From positions 1 through 64,000 of the forward strand of contig JACKCC010000024.1 in NCBI GenBank assembly GCA_020634245.1: DNA of 64,000 nt, written 5' to 3'. The stretch comes from Ardenticatenaceae bacterium (GTDB lineage Bacteria; Chloroflexota; Anaerolineae; Promineifilales; Promineifilaceae). This document shows positions 19,363 to 27,203 of this stretch, one piece after another. Position 1 is the first letter of the stretch. Every line of letters starts with the position of its first letter. A program made the position numbers and the translations under genes. The notes below the pieces were generated by a model. The model was given only the letters and a program-made list of their open reading frames with translations. It had not been told where the DNA came from and searched no databases.

Positions 19363-19893
19363 ATGGAATGGATTGTTTTACCAGCCGGTTACTTGTTGAT
19401 GAGCATTATTTTTGCGCTGCCAGCCTTCATTTGGCGGCGCACTATCGCTCGTTCTCAAATGAGACGGCAAACTGCGCTTCTCCTGCTCGCCTTTGCCAGT
19501 TTTCTAACGAGTTTTTTTATCATAGCGAACTTGGCGGCTCAAGTGAATATCGTCTTTAGCTGTATCGGTTATGGTTTTGATCCATGTTATCCGTATGCAG
19601 AACAAGCCGGTTTATCTACCGGTGATGAATTCAGAGAATTAGCGACAAAGGAACTCATGTGGCGCAATGTCATCCCGCCGCCGTTGCAAAAAGATTGCCA
19701 CATCACGGAAACCGGTGTGTGTGATGTGCTGGCCTCGCCAGATTGGCAAGGAGTGACATCTTCCGCATTTTGGTCTGCTTTGTTTGCCGGGCTGCTTTCC
19801 GGTGGGATAACGGCCGTTGCTGTTCTATTCTTTACCCGTAATCGGGCAAACGGCGGGAAAACGACAAGCGGCAACGGCCGTGCTTCGCAATAA
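19363..19893 (+). CDS. Hypothetical membrane protein
   Basis: A 176-residue protein with two N-terminal membrane segments (about 5-25 and 35-57), a Cys-containing exported loop (FSCIGYGFDPCYPY and KDCHITETGVCDV, which could form disulfides), and a third segment near 140-160 followed by a basic tail. No known family recognised. It lies 20 bases after the baseplate-J-like gene on the same strand and may be co-transcribed. A word-type hairpin (GAGACTGG/CCAATCTC) follows before ruvX. Confidence 0.65.
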   Translation: MEWIVLPAGYLLMSIIFALPAFIWRRTIARSQMRRQTALLLLAFASFLTSFFIIANLAAQVNIVFSCIGYGFDPCYPYAEQAGLSTGDEFRELATKELMWRNVIPPPLQKDCHITETGVCDVLASPDWQGVTSSAFWSALFAGLLSGGITAVAVLFFTRNRANGGKTTSGNGRASQ

Positions 19894-19945
19894 TTAGAGA
19901 CTGGAAACTCGAGACTGGGCATCATAACAAATCAATCTCCAATCT
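19890..19945. repeat. Intergenic inverted repeat, GGAGACT/GGAGATT word family (short)
   Basis: AGAGACTGGAAACTCGAGACT faces AATCTCCAATCTC across an AT-rich loop. It is the weakest of the three members of this family in the window. Confidence 0.6.
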
Positions 19946-19956
19946 CAATTTCAACT

Positions 19957-20391
19957 ATGAACGACGAGTTTGCACTCAAAGGCCGCGTCATGGCCCTGGA
20001 TTTAGGCGAAAAACGAATCGGCGTCGCCGTCAGCGATGAACTGCGGCTGGTGGCTAAATCGTACGCCGTCATCAAACGCCAATCGCGGCAGGAAGATTTC
20101 GCCCGCTACCAGGCCATCATTGCCAAGCAAAACATCACCCTGCTGGTCATCGGCCTGCCCATCACCCTGGGCGGAGAGGACAGCCAAAAGACGATCTGGG
20201 TGCGCGATTACGCCGATGATTTACGCGCGCACATCACCATTCCCATCACTTTTTGGGACGAGAGTTTGACAACGGTCGAGGCCGAAGCCAGTCTGCGTGC
20301 CCGGGGCATCCGCGGTAAAAAGGCTAGAGAACGGGTTGACGCGGTGGCGGCAGCGTTTATTTTGCAAAATTATTTGGACGCAAAGCGGTAA
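19957..20391 (+). CDS. ruvX: RuvX/YqgF Holliday-junction-resolvase-like nuclease
   Basis: A 144-residue RNase-H-fold protein of the YqgF/RuvX family, which acts in 16S rRNA 5' end processing in some bacteria and resembles RuvC. Motifs: VMALDLGEKRIGVAVSDE with the first catalytic Asp, LLVIGLPITLGGEDS, and WDESLTTVEAEASLRARG with the second acidic site; the terminal DAVAAAFILQNYL supplies the last Asp. Length is normal. mltG follows closely, as in many bacteria. Confidence 0.93.
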   Translation: MNDEFALKGRVMALDLGEKRIGVAVSDELRLVAKSYAVIKRQSRQEDFARYQAIIAKQNITLLVIGLPITLGGEDSQKTIWVRDYADDLRAHITIPITFWDESLTTVEAEASLRARGIRGKKARERVDAVAAAFILQNYLDAKR

Positions 20392-20444
20392 TCGGTGAGC
20401 AGTAAACGGTAATCCGATAACCGATTACTGATTGCCGTTCACCG
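20388..20444. repeat. Intergenic inverted repeat, CCGATAACCGATTACTG family
   Basis: Arms with GTAATCGGTGAGCAGTAAACGG and CCGATTACTGATTGCCGTTCACC. It starts on the ruvX stop codon and ends at the mltG ribosome binding site. A 19-base stretch (ATCCGATAACCGATTACTG, 20412-20430) is identical to the repeat at 24205-24273. Confidence 0.85.
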
Positions 20445-21607
20445 AAACGGAGAATTTCACTATCAAAAAACGACTGGGCTGTTTGATTCGATGGGGTGTG
20501 GGACTGGCGGTGCTGGCGGGATTGGGCACGGCCGTTGCCTTCTTCATCCTCCGCGCCAATCCTGATCTGGGACGATCCGGTCTGAATATTGCCCAACGTA
20601 TCTACCTCCAGGTTTATCTCGATTCTCGCACCGAAGAGTTGGCCCAGCCTGCCGGAAGCGGTAATTTGCCCGTCTCATTCAGCATTGCGCCGGGGGAAAC
20701 GGCCGACAGTATCGTCGCCAATCTGGCCGCTGCCGGACTGCTCAACGACACCGAACTATTCGGCAACTATGTCCGCTACCACGGACTTGATTCCGGCCTG
20801 GAAGCAGGCGATTTTTTGCTCTCACCGCAGATGACCATCCCCGAATTGGCCGAAGCGCTGACCGAAGGCAAACTGCGCGAGATTGACCTGCGCCTGCTGG
20901 AAGGGTGGCGCATGGAAGAGATGGCCAACTACCTGGCCACCGTCAACGCCGCCCAAATTGACGCCGACGAATTTCTGGCCATCGCCCGGCGGCAAGCTCC
21001 ATTCGACCTGAGCGGCTACGATTTTCTGGCCTCGCTGCCGCCGGAGGCCACTTTGGAAGGCTTTCTTTTCCCCGACACCTACCGCGTCCCGCCCGACGCC
21101 GACGCCGCTTATCTGGTGGATAAAATGCTGCAAAATTTTGGCAGCCGCGTCACCCCGGCGATGCGGCAGGCGTACGGTTTTTACGGCTTGAATTTGCGTG
21201 AGGCGGTGACGCTGGCGTCGATTGTCGAGCGGGAGGCGGTGGTGCATGAGGAACGGCCGTTAATCGCCAACGTCTTTCTCAATCGAATAAGCCAGGAAAT
21301 GAAACTAGAAGCCGATCCCACCGTTCAATACGCCCTCGGTTACGACGCCGCATCGGGCAAATGGTGGAAAAATCCCCTCACACTGGACGATTTGGCCTTC
21401 GATTCGCCTTACAATACCTACGTCGCGCCCGGTTTGCCACCCGGCCCCATCGCCAATCCAGGGCTGGCCTCGCTGCAAGCCGTCGCCGAACCGGCCCAAA
21501 CCGACTACATCTTTTTCGTTGTTGACTGCACGGCCGTTACCCCCGGCAGCCACGTCTTCAGCGTCACCTACGAGGAGCATCTGGCCAATGTGCAGCGCTG
21601 CCGCTGA
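20432..21607 (+). CDS. mltG: Endolytic murein transglycosylase MltG
   Basis: A YceG-like transglycosylase that cuts nascent peptidoglycan strands at the membrane. One membrane segment lies near residues 20-45, followed by the LysM-like part (IAPGETADSIVANLAAAGL) and the catalytic domain: LEGFLFPDTYRV, LASIVEREAVVHEE with the catalytic Glu, MKLEADPTVQYALG, SPYNTYVAPGLPPGPIANPG. The start is uncertain. TTG at 20432 lies inside a repeat; the only good Shine-Dalgarno (GGAG at 20449-20452) points to ATC at 20462, and no ATG or GTG lies in between. Confidence 0.9.
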   Translation: MPFTETENFTIKKRLGCLIRWGVGLAVLAGLGTAVAFFILRANPDLGRSGLNIAQRIYLQVYLDSRTEELAQPAGSGNLPVSFSIAPGETADSIVANLAAAGLLNDTELFGNYVRYHGLDSGLEAGDFLLSPQMTIPELAEALTEGKLREIDLRLLEGWRMEEMANYLATVNAAQIDADEFLAIARRQAPFDLSGYDFLASLPPEATLEGFLFPDTYRVPPDADAAYLVDKMLQNFGSRVTPAMRQAYGFYGLNLREAVTLASIVEREAVVHEERPLIANVFLNRISQEMKLEADPTVQYALGYDAASGKWWKNPLTLDDLAFDSPYNTYVAPGLPPGPIANPGLASLQAVAEPAQTDYIFFVVDCTAVTPGSHVFSVTYEEHLANVQRCR

Positions 21608-21613
21608 CGCTAA

Positions 21614-21690
21614 CGTGAAGGGGTGCAGGGGTGAAGGGCTGCAGGGGAGACACTTTCACCTTTTCACCCTTTCACCCTTTCACCCCTTCA
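21614..21690. repeat. Inverted repeat, GGGTGAAGGGGTGCAGG word family
   Basis: GTGAAGGGGTGCAGGGGTGA on one arm faces TTCACCCTTTCACCC on the other. It lies just after mltG and runs into the coding sequence of the next gene, where the right arm is translated as FHLFTLSPFHPF at the front of the signal peptide. Relatives are at 26876-26908 and 51569-51664. Confidence 0.8.
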
Positions 21691-22283
21691 TTTTCCTCCT
21701 GCTTCTCCTCACTGGCTGCCAGAGCGTTGACCCCGTCGTCAAAGTCGCCCTCGTCGGGCCATTTGAGGGACAGGACCGGGCGATTGGGTATGATGTGATT
21801 TACAGCGCCCGGCTGGCGGTACGGGAAGTGAATGAAGCGGGCGGGATTGGCGGTTATCGGGTGGCGCTGGTGGCGCTGGATGATGGCGGCGACCCGGAAT
21901 TGGCCCGCCAGGTGGCCGAATCGCTGGTGATTGATCCGGCGGTGGTGGCGGTGGTGGGCCATTGGGAAGAGGTGACGACGGACACGGCCGTTCCCATCTA
22001 CACCGCCGCCCATCTGCCCATCATCCAAACCGGAGCGCCGCCATTTGGTGAGTACGATCCTGCACTGCTGCCCGCCGACTTCATCCAGGCTTACGAAGCT
22101 GTCACCCCGTTTGAGGAAACGGCCGGGCCTTACGCCGCCCCCGCCTACGACGCTTTTCAACTGCTCTGGCTGGCGCTGGATAAAGCGGCCCAGGACGACC
22201 CCGAACTTTCGCGCCAATCTGTTGCCGCCGCGCTTTCTGGTTTACAATACCAGGGCTTGACGGGAACCGTCTATCAGCCGTAA
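21615..22283 (+). CDS. Shortened periplasmic-binding-protein-like lipoprotein (Leu/Ile/Val family)
   Basis: About 222 residues. A lipoprotein signal (IFLLLLLTGC, lipobox LTGC) leads into the first lobe of a branched-chain amino-acid type binding protein (VALVGPFEGQDRAIGYDVIY, then VNEAGGIGGYRVALVALDDG, VVGHWEEVTTDTAVPIYTAA). Family members are around 350-400 residues. Here the text jumps from PIIQTGAPPFGEYDP to an end-type segment (APAYDAFQLLWLALDKAA, LQYQGLTGTVYQP), so most of the second lobe is missing. GTG at 21615 is the best start I see, without a clear ribosome site. No permease or ATPase gene is adjacent. Likely a degenerate or repurposed gene. Confidence 0.65.
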   Translation: MKGCRGEGLQGRHFHLFTLSPFHPFIFLLLLLTGCQSVDPVVKVALVGPFEGQDRAIGYDVIYSARLAVREVNEAGGIGGYRVALVALDDGGDPELARQVAESLVIDPAVVAVVGHWEEVTTDTAVPIYTAAHLPIIQTGAPPFGEYDPALLPADFIQAYEAVTPFEETAGPYAAPAYDAFQLLWLALDKAAQDDPELSRQSVAAALSGLQYQGLTGTVYQP

Positions 22284-22287
22284 AAAG

Positions 22288-22350
22288 AGTCCACAGATTA
22301 CACAAATGGCGCAGATTTGGGTAAGATCAATCTGCGTGATTTGTGGATAA
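22288..22350. repeat. Intergenic inverted repeat, CCACAGATT/CGCAGATT word family
   Basis: TCCACAGATTACACAAATGG and its imperfect complement (CGTGATTTGTGGA) flank GCAGATTTGGGTAAGATCAATCTGC. Located between the binding-protein gene and the next coding region. Same words as at 3301-3365. Confidence 0.8.
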
Positions 22351-22368
22351 TGATTTTTAGGAGTGGGT

Positions 22369-23214
22369 ATGATTCGTCGACTCGTGGGACTGGTGATCAT
22401 CATTGTGGGATTGGGCGGCATCATTCTAAGCGTGATTGGCATGAAGGCCGCACCGCGCACCATAGACACGATTGGTAACAGCCTGGAAGCCAATCTGGTG
22501 CTGGTGTCGGAGAGCCTGGACACGGTACAGGAAACGCTGCTGCTGGCCCAATCGACAGTCGGTGAAGTAACGGGCGGGCTAGATACAGTGGAGGAATCGG
22601 CTGTCCACGTCAGCCTGACGATCAATCAGACCCAGCCGCTGCTGGATCAAGTCTCCACCATCGCCAGCGATGAAGTGCCACAAAGCCTCGATTCCATCCA
22701 GGCTGCAATCCCCGATCTGGTCCAGATTGCGGCGGCCATCGACGACACGTTGACTGTCCTGAACAGCTTCCGCGTCGACCAGCAAATCCTGGGCATCCCC
22801 ATCAAATTTGATTTGGGCATCAATTATGGTCCGGCCGTGCCTTTTGATGAATCGGTCAGCCAGATTGGCCGCAGCTTTGAGACACTGCCCGGCCAACTGC
22901 GCGATTTGGACGAGTATGTGGTCGTGGCCAACGACAATTTGGCGCTGATTAGCGAGGATGTGCTGGCGATTTCGCAGGATTTGGACGGGGTGAACGGCCG
23001 TATCGCCGAACTCGACCCACTGCTGAAAGATTACCTGCGCATCGTCGTCGAACTCAACGACAGCACCCGCCAGACCCGGCAAATCATCCTGGGCGAATTG
23101 AACACGCTCAAACGCATCGTCACCATCGCCCTGGCCTGGGTGGCCCTCTCCCAATTGGCCCCGCTCTACCTGGGCCTCGAACTCCTGCGCGGCCGTCGGG
23201 AGGAAAAAACTTGA
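22369..23214 (+). CDS. Hypothetical protein with two TM ends and coiled-coil middle, paralogue 1
   Basis: A 281-residue protein: N-terminal membrane segment (about 5-25), a long polar middle with heptad-like pattern, and a second segment near 250-270. The middle contains TLLLAQSTVGEVTGGLDTVE and DLGINYGPAVPFDESVSQIG, both nearly repeated in the next gene. AGGAG at 22359-22363 selects the ATG at 22369 over an in-frame GTG six bases upstream. I recognise no named family. The topology (both ends in the membrane, helical domain outside) resembles envelope stretch or spacer proteins; that is inference. Confidence 0.75.
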   Translation: MIRRLVGLVIIIVGLGGIILSVIGMKAAPRTIDTIGNSLEANLVLVSESLDTVQETLLLAQSTVGEVTGGLDTVEESAVHVSLTINQTQPLLDQVSTIASDEVPQSLDSIQAAIPDLVQIAAAIDDTLTVLNSFRVDQQILGIPIKFDLGINYGPAVPFDESVSQIGRSFETLPGQLRDLDEYVVVANDNLALISEDVLAISQDLDGVNGRIAELDPLLKDYLRIVVELNDSTRQTRQIILGELNTLKRIVTIALAWVALSQLAPLYLGLELLRGRREEKT

Positions 23215-23218
23215 TTTT

Positions 23219-23285
23219 CACCGCGGAGAACGCAGAGAGCGCAGAGAGTCAATAAATCTCCGCGTCCTCCGCGCTCTCCGCGGTA
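23219..23285. repeat. Intergenic inverted repeat, CGCGGAGAACGCAGAGAG word family
   Basis: ACCGCGGAGAACGCAGAGAG faces CTCCGCGCTCTCCGCGGT with a short AT-rich centre. It separates the two paralogues and may attenuate read-through. Confidence 0.85.
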
Positions 23286-23310
23286 AATTTTTTAATCTCG
23301 GAGGAGAAAA

Positions 23311-24207
23311 ATGTTTAGAAAAATGATTGGTGTTCTACTTCTGTTGATTGGTTTGATTGGCGTTGCCCTCAGCATTGCCGGCGTTTATTTCAGCGACCAA
23401 CTCGTCGCCGCATTGGGCGGCGGGCTGGACAGCACGCTCAAGCTCACCGCCGACAGCCTGGTCACGGTGGAGGACACGCTGTCTCTGGCCCAAACCACCG
23501 TCGGCGACGTCAATGCCGGGCTGGACACGGTCGGCGTGACGGCCGATGACCTGGCTAAAACGTTGGCCGATACAAAGCCGTTACTTGACCAGGTCACCCA
23601 AGTGGCTACCGAAGACGTGCCCAACAACATCGAAGCAATGCAGGCCACTATCCCCAACATGGCTGAAGTCGCCGGCGTCATCGACGACACACTCATCACC
23701 CTCAACGACTTCAAAATCGAGGAAAGTATCCTGGGGGTGGACATCAACTACGATTTGGGCGTCAACTATCAGCCTACTGTTCCCTTCGACGAAACGGTTT
23801 TGGCGCTGGGCAGTAGTCTGGATGGCATGCCCGACCAACTGCGCAGTTTGCAGCCCAACATCGAAACGGCCAGCGACAATTTGGTAACAGTTAGCGAGGA
23901 TATTTATGCGGTTTCAGACAACTTGGCGGTGATTAACGGCCGTATCGCCGAAGTCGAGCCGCTGCTGGGTGATTACATCGGCATTGTCGGCGACATTAAT
24001 GGCGCGGTTACCACCACGCGGGAACAGGTCAGCGCCCAGCTCAAGACCGTTAGCCTGGCCCTCAAAATTGGGATGATCTGGCTGGGCTTGATGCAGTTTG
24101 CCGTTCTCTACCTGGGCTGGGACCTGATCATCGGCGAACGGTACGATGTGGAGAAATTGGAAAAAGAAGCGAAAGAGAAGGCAGAAAAGGACGAGAAAGA
24201 CGAGTGA
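23311..24207 (+). CDS. Hypothetical protein with two TM ends and coiled-coil middle, paralogue 2
   Basis: A 298-residue paralogue of the preceding gene. Shared landmarks are LSLAQTTVGDVNAGLDTVG, IDDTLITLNDF, DLGVNYQPTVPFDETVLALG and VINGRIAEVEPLLGDYIGIV. The membrane segments are at about 5-27 and 252-272, and an extra Lys/Glu-rich tail (EKEAKEKAEKDEKDE) follows the second one. GGAGGAG just before the ATG is a strong ribosome site. The two genes arose by tandem duplication. Function unknown. Confidence 0.78.
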   Translation: MFRKMIGVLLLLIGLIGVALSIAGVYFSDQLVAALGGGLDSTLKLTADSLVTVEDTLSLAQTTVGDVNAGLDTVGVTADDLAKTLADTKPLLDQVTQVATEDVPNNIEAMQATIPNMAEVAGVIDDTLITLNDFKIEESILGVDINYDLGVNYQPTVPFDETVLALGSSLDGMPDQLRSLQPNIETASDNLVTVSEDIYAVSDNLAVINGRIAEVEPLLGDYIGIVGDINGAVTTTREQVSAQLKTVSLALKIGMIWLGLMQFAVLYLGWDLIIGERYDVEKLEKEAKEKAEKDEKDE

Positions 24208-24273
24208 ACAGTAATCGGTAAACGGTGATCCGATAACCGATTACTGTTTACCGGTCACCGTTTACCGTTACCC
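24205..24273. repeat. Intergenic inverted repeat, CCGATAACCGATTACTG family
   Basis: AACAGTAATCGGTAAACGGTG faces CACCGTTTACCG through ATCCGATAACCGATTACTG (24228-24246), the same 19 bases as in the ruvX-mltG gap about 3.8 kb away. Confidence 0.85.
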
Positions 24274-24279
24274 TCCATC

Positions 24280-26874
24280 ATGCTTAAAGCCAAATGGGAC
24301 GCAGATAAACGCCGATTCCTACAAGCTGTGGCCGGTGTCCCCACCGAGCCACCACCGGCCCCAGTGCCTGTACAGTTACGATTTTCAATCCGCGTTCATC
24401 TGCGTTATCTGCGTCCCGTTCTCTTCCTACTGGCAGTGCTCCTGTTAGCCGCCTGCGCCAACGATCCCATCCCGCCCACACCGCTGGCGCAGGAGCCAAC
24501 GGCGACGATGCCGCCCACCCCGACGCTCATCCCCGGTCTGCCCACCGATCCGCCGCCGCCGACCATCGCCCCCTCACCCACGTTTACGCCCATTCCTACG
24601 CCGACGGCCACCCCACCACCGGCTACACGTATCGCTCTGGGAGAAGCAGCGTTGGCTGAAGGCAATCTGGAGACGGCTGCTGACCAATTGGCAACCGGTC
24701 TCAGCGAGGCGGAAGCGCTCACCGAGCCGCAGCAAATCGCGGCATTATTGAGTTTGGGGAAGGCATATTTGGATGACGGCCGTTTCCCCGAAGCCGCCAC
24801 CACCTTCACCCAACTCCTCGACACCGGGCAGGCCCCCACCGAAACCGGCTTCCTCCTGGCCCAAGCCCTCGAAGGCGCGGGCGACAACGAGGGGGCGATT
24901 GCCGCCTATCAAGCCTACCTGGACGCCAACCCCGAAATGGCCGCCTACGTCCAGCCGCGCATCGCGGCCGCTTATCTGGCGCTGGGCGATACGGCGCAGG
25001 CCATCGCTGCCTACGAAGCCGCGCTGACCGGCCCGGCCCACCGGCTAACGATCATCAACATCCACCAGCAGTTGGCCGATTTGTATCTGGCCGATGAAAA
25101 CTACGCCGCTGCCATCGACCACTACAATGCCATCCACGATCTGGCCGAAACCGAATTCACCCGCGGCCAGATGACCTACCTGGCCGGGCTGGCCGAACTG
25201 CAAATCGGCGACGTGGCCGCGGCGCAGGCCGATTTTGCCAAAGGGGTGGCCGAATATCCCCGCGCCTACGAAAGCTATCTGGGGCTGGTGCAGTTGGTCG
25301 ATGCCGGCGTGCCCGTGGACGAGTTCCAGCGGGCGCTGGTCGATTTTTACGCCGACGCCTACGATCCGGCCGTCGCTGCTTTCCAGCGCTATCTGGCCGA
25401 CAATCCTGAGGATTTCCGCGCTGATGCCTACCTTTATCTGGCTTGGTCGTATGAGGCGTTGGGCGATTTGGAGGCGGCGCTGGCCCAACTCGATGCTTAC
25501 GCGGCCAGCGAACCGGTCGGGGCGTTGATCGAGCGGGCTAAAATGATGGCGCGGGTTGGAGATGGGGAGACGGCGATTGCCAATTATCTCGCCTACCTGG
25601 AAACCTACCCCGATGGCCCGGATGCCCCTTTCGCCAATTGGCGGGCAGCCCAATTGACGGAACAGGCGGGCGATAGTGCGGCGGCCATCAGCCTCTACCA
25701 ATCACTGGCCAACAACTATTCCTGGCACGAAGACGCGCCGGAAGCGCTGTTCCGGGCCGGGTTTTTGGCGGATGAGATGGGGGATGAGGGAACGGCCGTC
25801 ACGCTCTGGCAGCAAACCATCCAAAACTACCCGCAGACCGAATACGGTTCGGCTGCCCTCGTCTGGCTGCTCAAAACCGGTCCCGTGACCACAACCATCC
25901 CTATCTCGCCAACCACCACCCTTTCAGCAACAACAACAACAATCACCCCAACCAACCCTCTATCTCTCGCTCTCGCTCTAGCTGAAAACCGCGTCGATTA
26001 CTACCCGCTGCGGGCGCTGGATGTGGCCGCTGGTGCGGCTCCTTTCCCGCCGGTGGCTGAGTTGCAGTTGGGGATGGTTGACGCGGATCGTGCCCAGGCC
26101 GAAACCTGGCTGCGCGACCTGTTAGCACTGGAACCAGAAACCGACATCGCCGAACTGTCACCCATCCTCACCGAAGACGAGCGCTTCATCATCGGCGAAA
26201 AGCTGTGGCGGGCCGGGCTGCTGGAAGCGGCCAAGCGCGAACTGGAATCACTGCGCGCCGACGTGGCCGACGATGCCCTACTCAGCTATCAACTGGCCCT
26301 CTTCTTCCGCGAGATTGGCCTTTATCGCTCCTCGATTCTGGCTGCCACCAGCGTCCTCAACCTGACCAACCAGACCGTCTTCACCGCGCCGCCGTTTATC
26401 GGCCGGCTGGCCTACCCCGTCTACTATGCCGACCTCATCCTACCCCTGGCCGAGCAGTACGGCTACGATCCGCTGCTGCAATTTGCGCTGGTGCGGCAGG
26501 AGAGCCTGTTTGAGAGCTTCGCCCGCTCTGGCGCGGCGGCCCAGGGGCTGGCCCAGGTCATCCCCGACACGGGCGCCTACATCGCCCAGCGGCTGGCCTG
26601 GCCCGATTTCGTGAACGAGGATTTGTACAAGCCCTACGTTGGCCTGGCCTTTGGCGCTTATTACCTGGACCAGCAGTTACGGGCCTTTGACGGCTTCACC
26701 GCCGCCGCGCTCTCGGCCTACAATGCCGGGCCAGGCAACGCTGCCATCTGGTACGAGCAGGCCGGCGCTGACCATGATTTGTATCTGGAGACGGTCAATT
26801 TTGCCGAGACGCGCCTCTACATCGAGCGGATTTACACCGGGTATGTGGTGTATCGGTTTTTGTATGGAGGGTAA
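24280..26874 (+). CDS. TPR-repeat lipoprotein with C-terminal lytic transglycosylase (SLT) domain
   Basis: An 864-residue protein that should cleave peptidoglycan outside the membrane. A lipobox (LLLAAC, Cys near residue 60) is followed by a Pro/Thr-rich linker, then many TPR units from about 115 to 500 (EAATTFTQLLDTGQAPTETG, AIAAYQAYLDANPEMAAYVQ). The C-terminal domain (about 720-864) is Slt70-like: QFALVRQESLFESFARSGAA with the catalytic Glu in RQES, then GLAQVIPDTGAYIA and ALSAYNAGPGNAAIW. The first 50 residues are partly encoded by an inverted repeat, so the signal sequence is unusually long. Confidence 0.92.
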   Translation: MLKAKWDADKRRFLQAVAGVPTEPPPAPVPVQLRFSIRVHLRYLRPVLFLLAVLLLAACANDPIPPTPLAQEPTATMPPTPTLIPGLPTDPPPPTIAPSPTFTPIPTPTATPPPATRIALGEAALAEGNLETAADQLATGLSEAEALTEPQQIAALLSLGKAYLDDGRFPEAATTFTQLLDTGQAPTETGFLLAQALEGAGDNEGAIAAYQAYLDANPEMAAYVQPRIAAAYLALGDTAQAIAAYEAALTGPAHRLTIINIHQQLADLYLADENYAAAIDHYNAIHDLAETEFTRGQMTYLAGLAELQIGDVAAAQADFAKGVAEYPRAYESYLGLVQLVDAGVPVDEFQRALVDFYADAYDPAVAAFQRYLADNPEDFRADAYLYLAWSYEALGDLEAALAQLDAYAASEPVGALIERAKMMARVGDGETAIANYLAYLETYPDGPDAPFANWRAAQLTEQAGDSAAAISLYQSLANNYSWHEDAPEALFRAGFLADEMGDEGTAVTLWQQTIQNYPQTEYGSAALVWLLKTGPVTTTIPISPTTTLSATTTTITPTNPLSLALALAENRVDYYPLRALDVAAGAAPFPPVAELQLGMVDADRAQAETWLRDLLALEPETDIAELSPILTEDERFIIGEKLWRAGLLEAAKRELESLRADVADDALLSYQLALFFREIGLYRSSILAATSVLNLTNQTVFTAPPFIGRLAYPVYYADLILPLAEQYGYDPLLQFALVRQESLFESFARSGAAAQGLAQVIPDTGAYIAQRLAWPDFVNEDLYKPYVGLAFGAYYLDQQLRAFDGFTAAALSAYNAGPGNAAIWYEQAGADHDLYLETVNFAETRLYIERIYTGYVVYRFLYGG
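24297..24420. repeat. Inverted repeat inside the 5' coding part of the transglycosylase gene
   Basis: GGGACGCAGATAAACGCCGAT near 24297-24317 and its near complement ATCCGCGTTCATCTGCGTTATCTGCGTCCC (written here as the region 24389-24418) bracket about 70 bases. The same type of CGCAGAT-word repeat is otherwise intergenic; here both arms are translated ahead of the lipobox. Confidence 0.7.
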
Positions 26875-26875
26875 A

Positions 26876-26908
26876 TGCAAGGGTGAAGGGGTGCAGGGGT
26901 GAAACGGC
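26876..26908. repeat. GGGTGAAGGGGTGCAGG words after the transglycosylase gene
   Basis: AAGGGTGAAGGGGTGCAGGG followed by GTGAAACGGCCGTTTC. Only the left arm type of this word family is present, without a full right arm. Related sequences are at 21614-21690 and 51569-51664. Confidence 0.6.
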
Positions 26909-26966
26909 CGTTTCCCAAACTTATTTGTTATAATATCCTGTAACGACCGTTTGACGGAGGTGAAAG

Positions 26967-27203
26967 ATGTCATTACACATGAGTAACATGTCCAATCGCG
27001 TAAACCAGACGTGGGAGATTGTTCGCAAACTCAATAAACAGGAACGCTTGATGCTGGCCAAAGCGCTGCTGGACAGCGTCGTTGAACCTACTCTGGATGA
27101 AGAATCAGATTGGGAAGAGTTATCGTTGACCGCTTTTGCTGCCGATTGGGACAATCCTGATGATGCCATCTACGATAATTGGAGAGAGCACTATGGCGTA
27201 TGA
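26967..27203 (+). CDS. Antitoxin of a PemK/MazF-type module
   Basis: A 78-residue acidic protein. The N-terminal half (TWEIVRKLNKQERLMLAKAL) is helical and the C-terminal half is an acidic tail (EESDWEELSLTAFAADWDNP), a common antitoxin layout in which the tail wraps the toxin. GGAGG precedes the ATG. Its end overlaps the PemK-like toxin gene by 11 bases. The family is not one I can name. Confidence 0.72.
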   Translation: MSLHMSNMSNRVNQTWEIVRKLNKQERLMLAKALLDSVVEPTLDEESDWEELSLTAFAADWDNPDDAIYDNWREHYGV

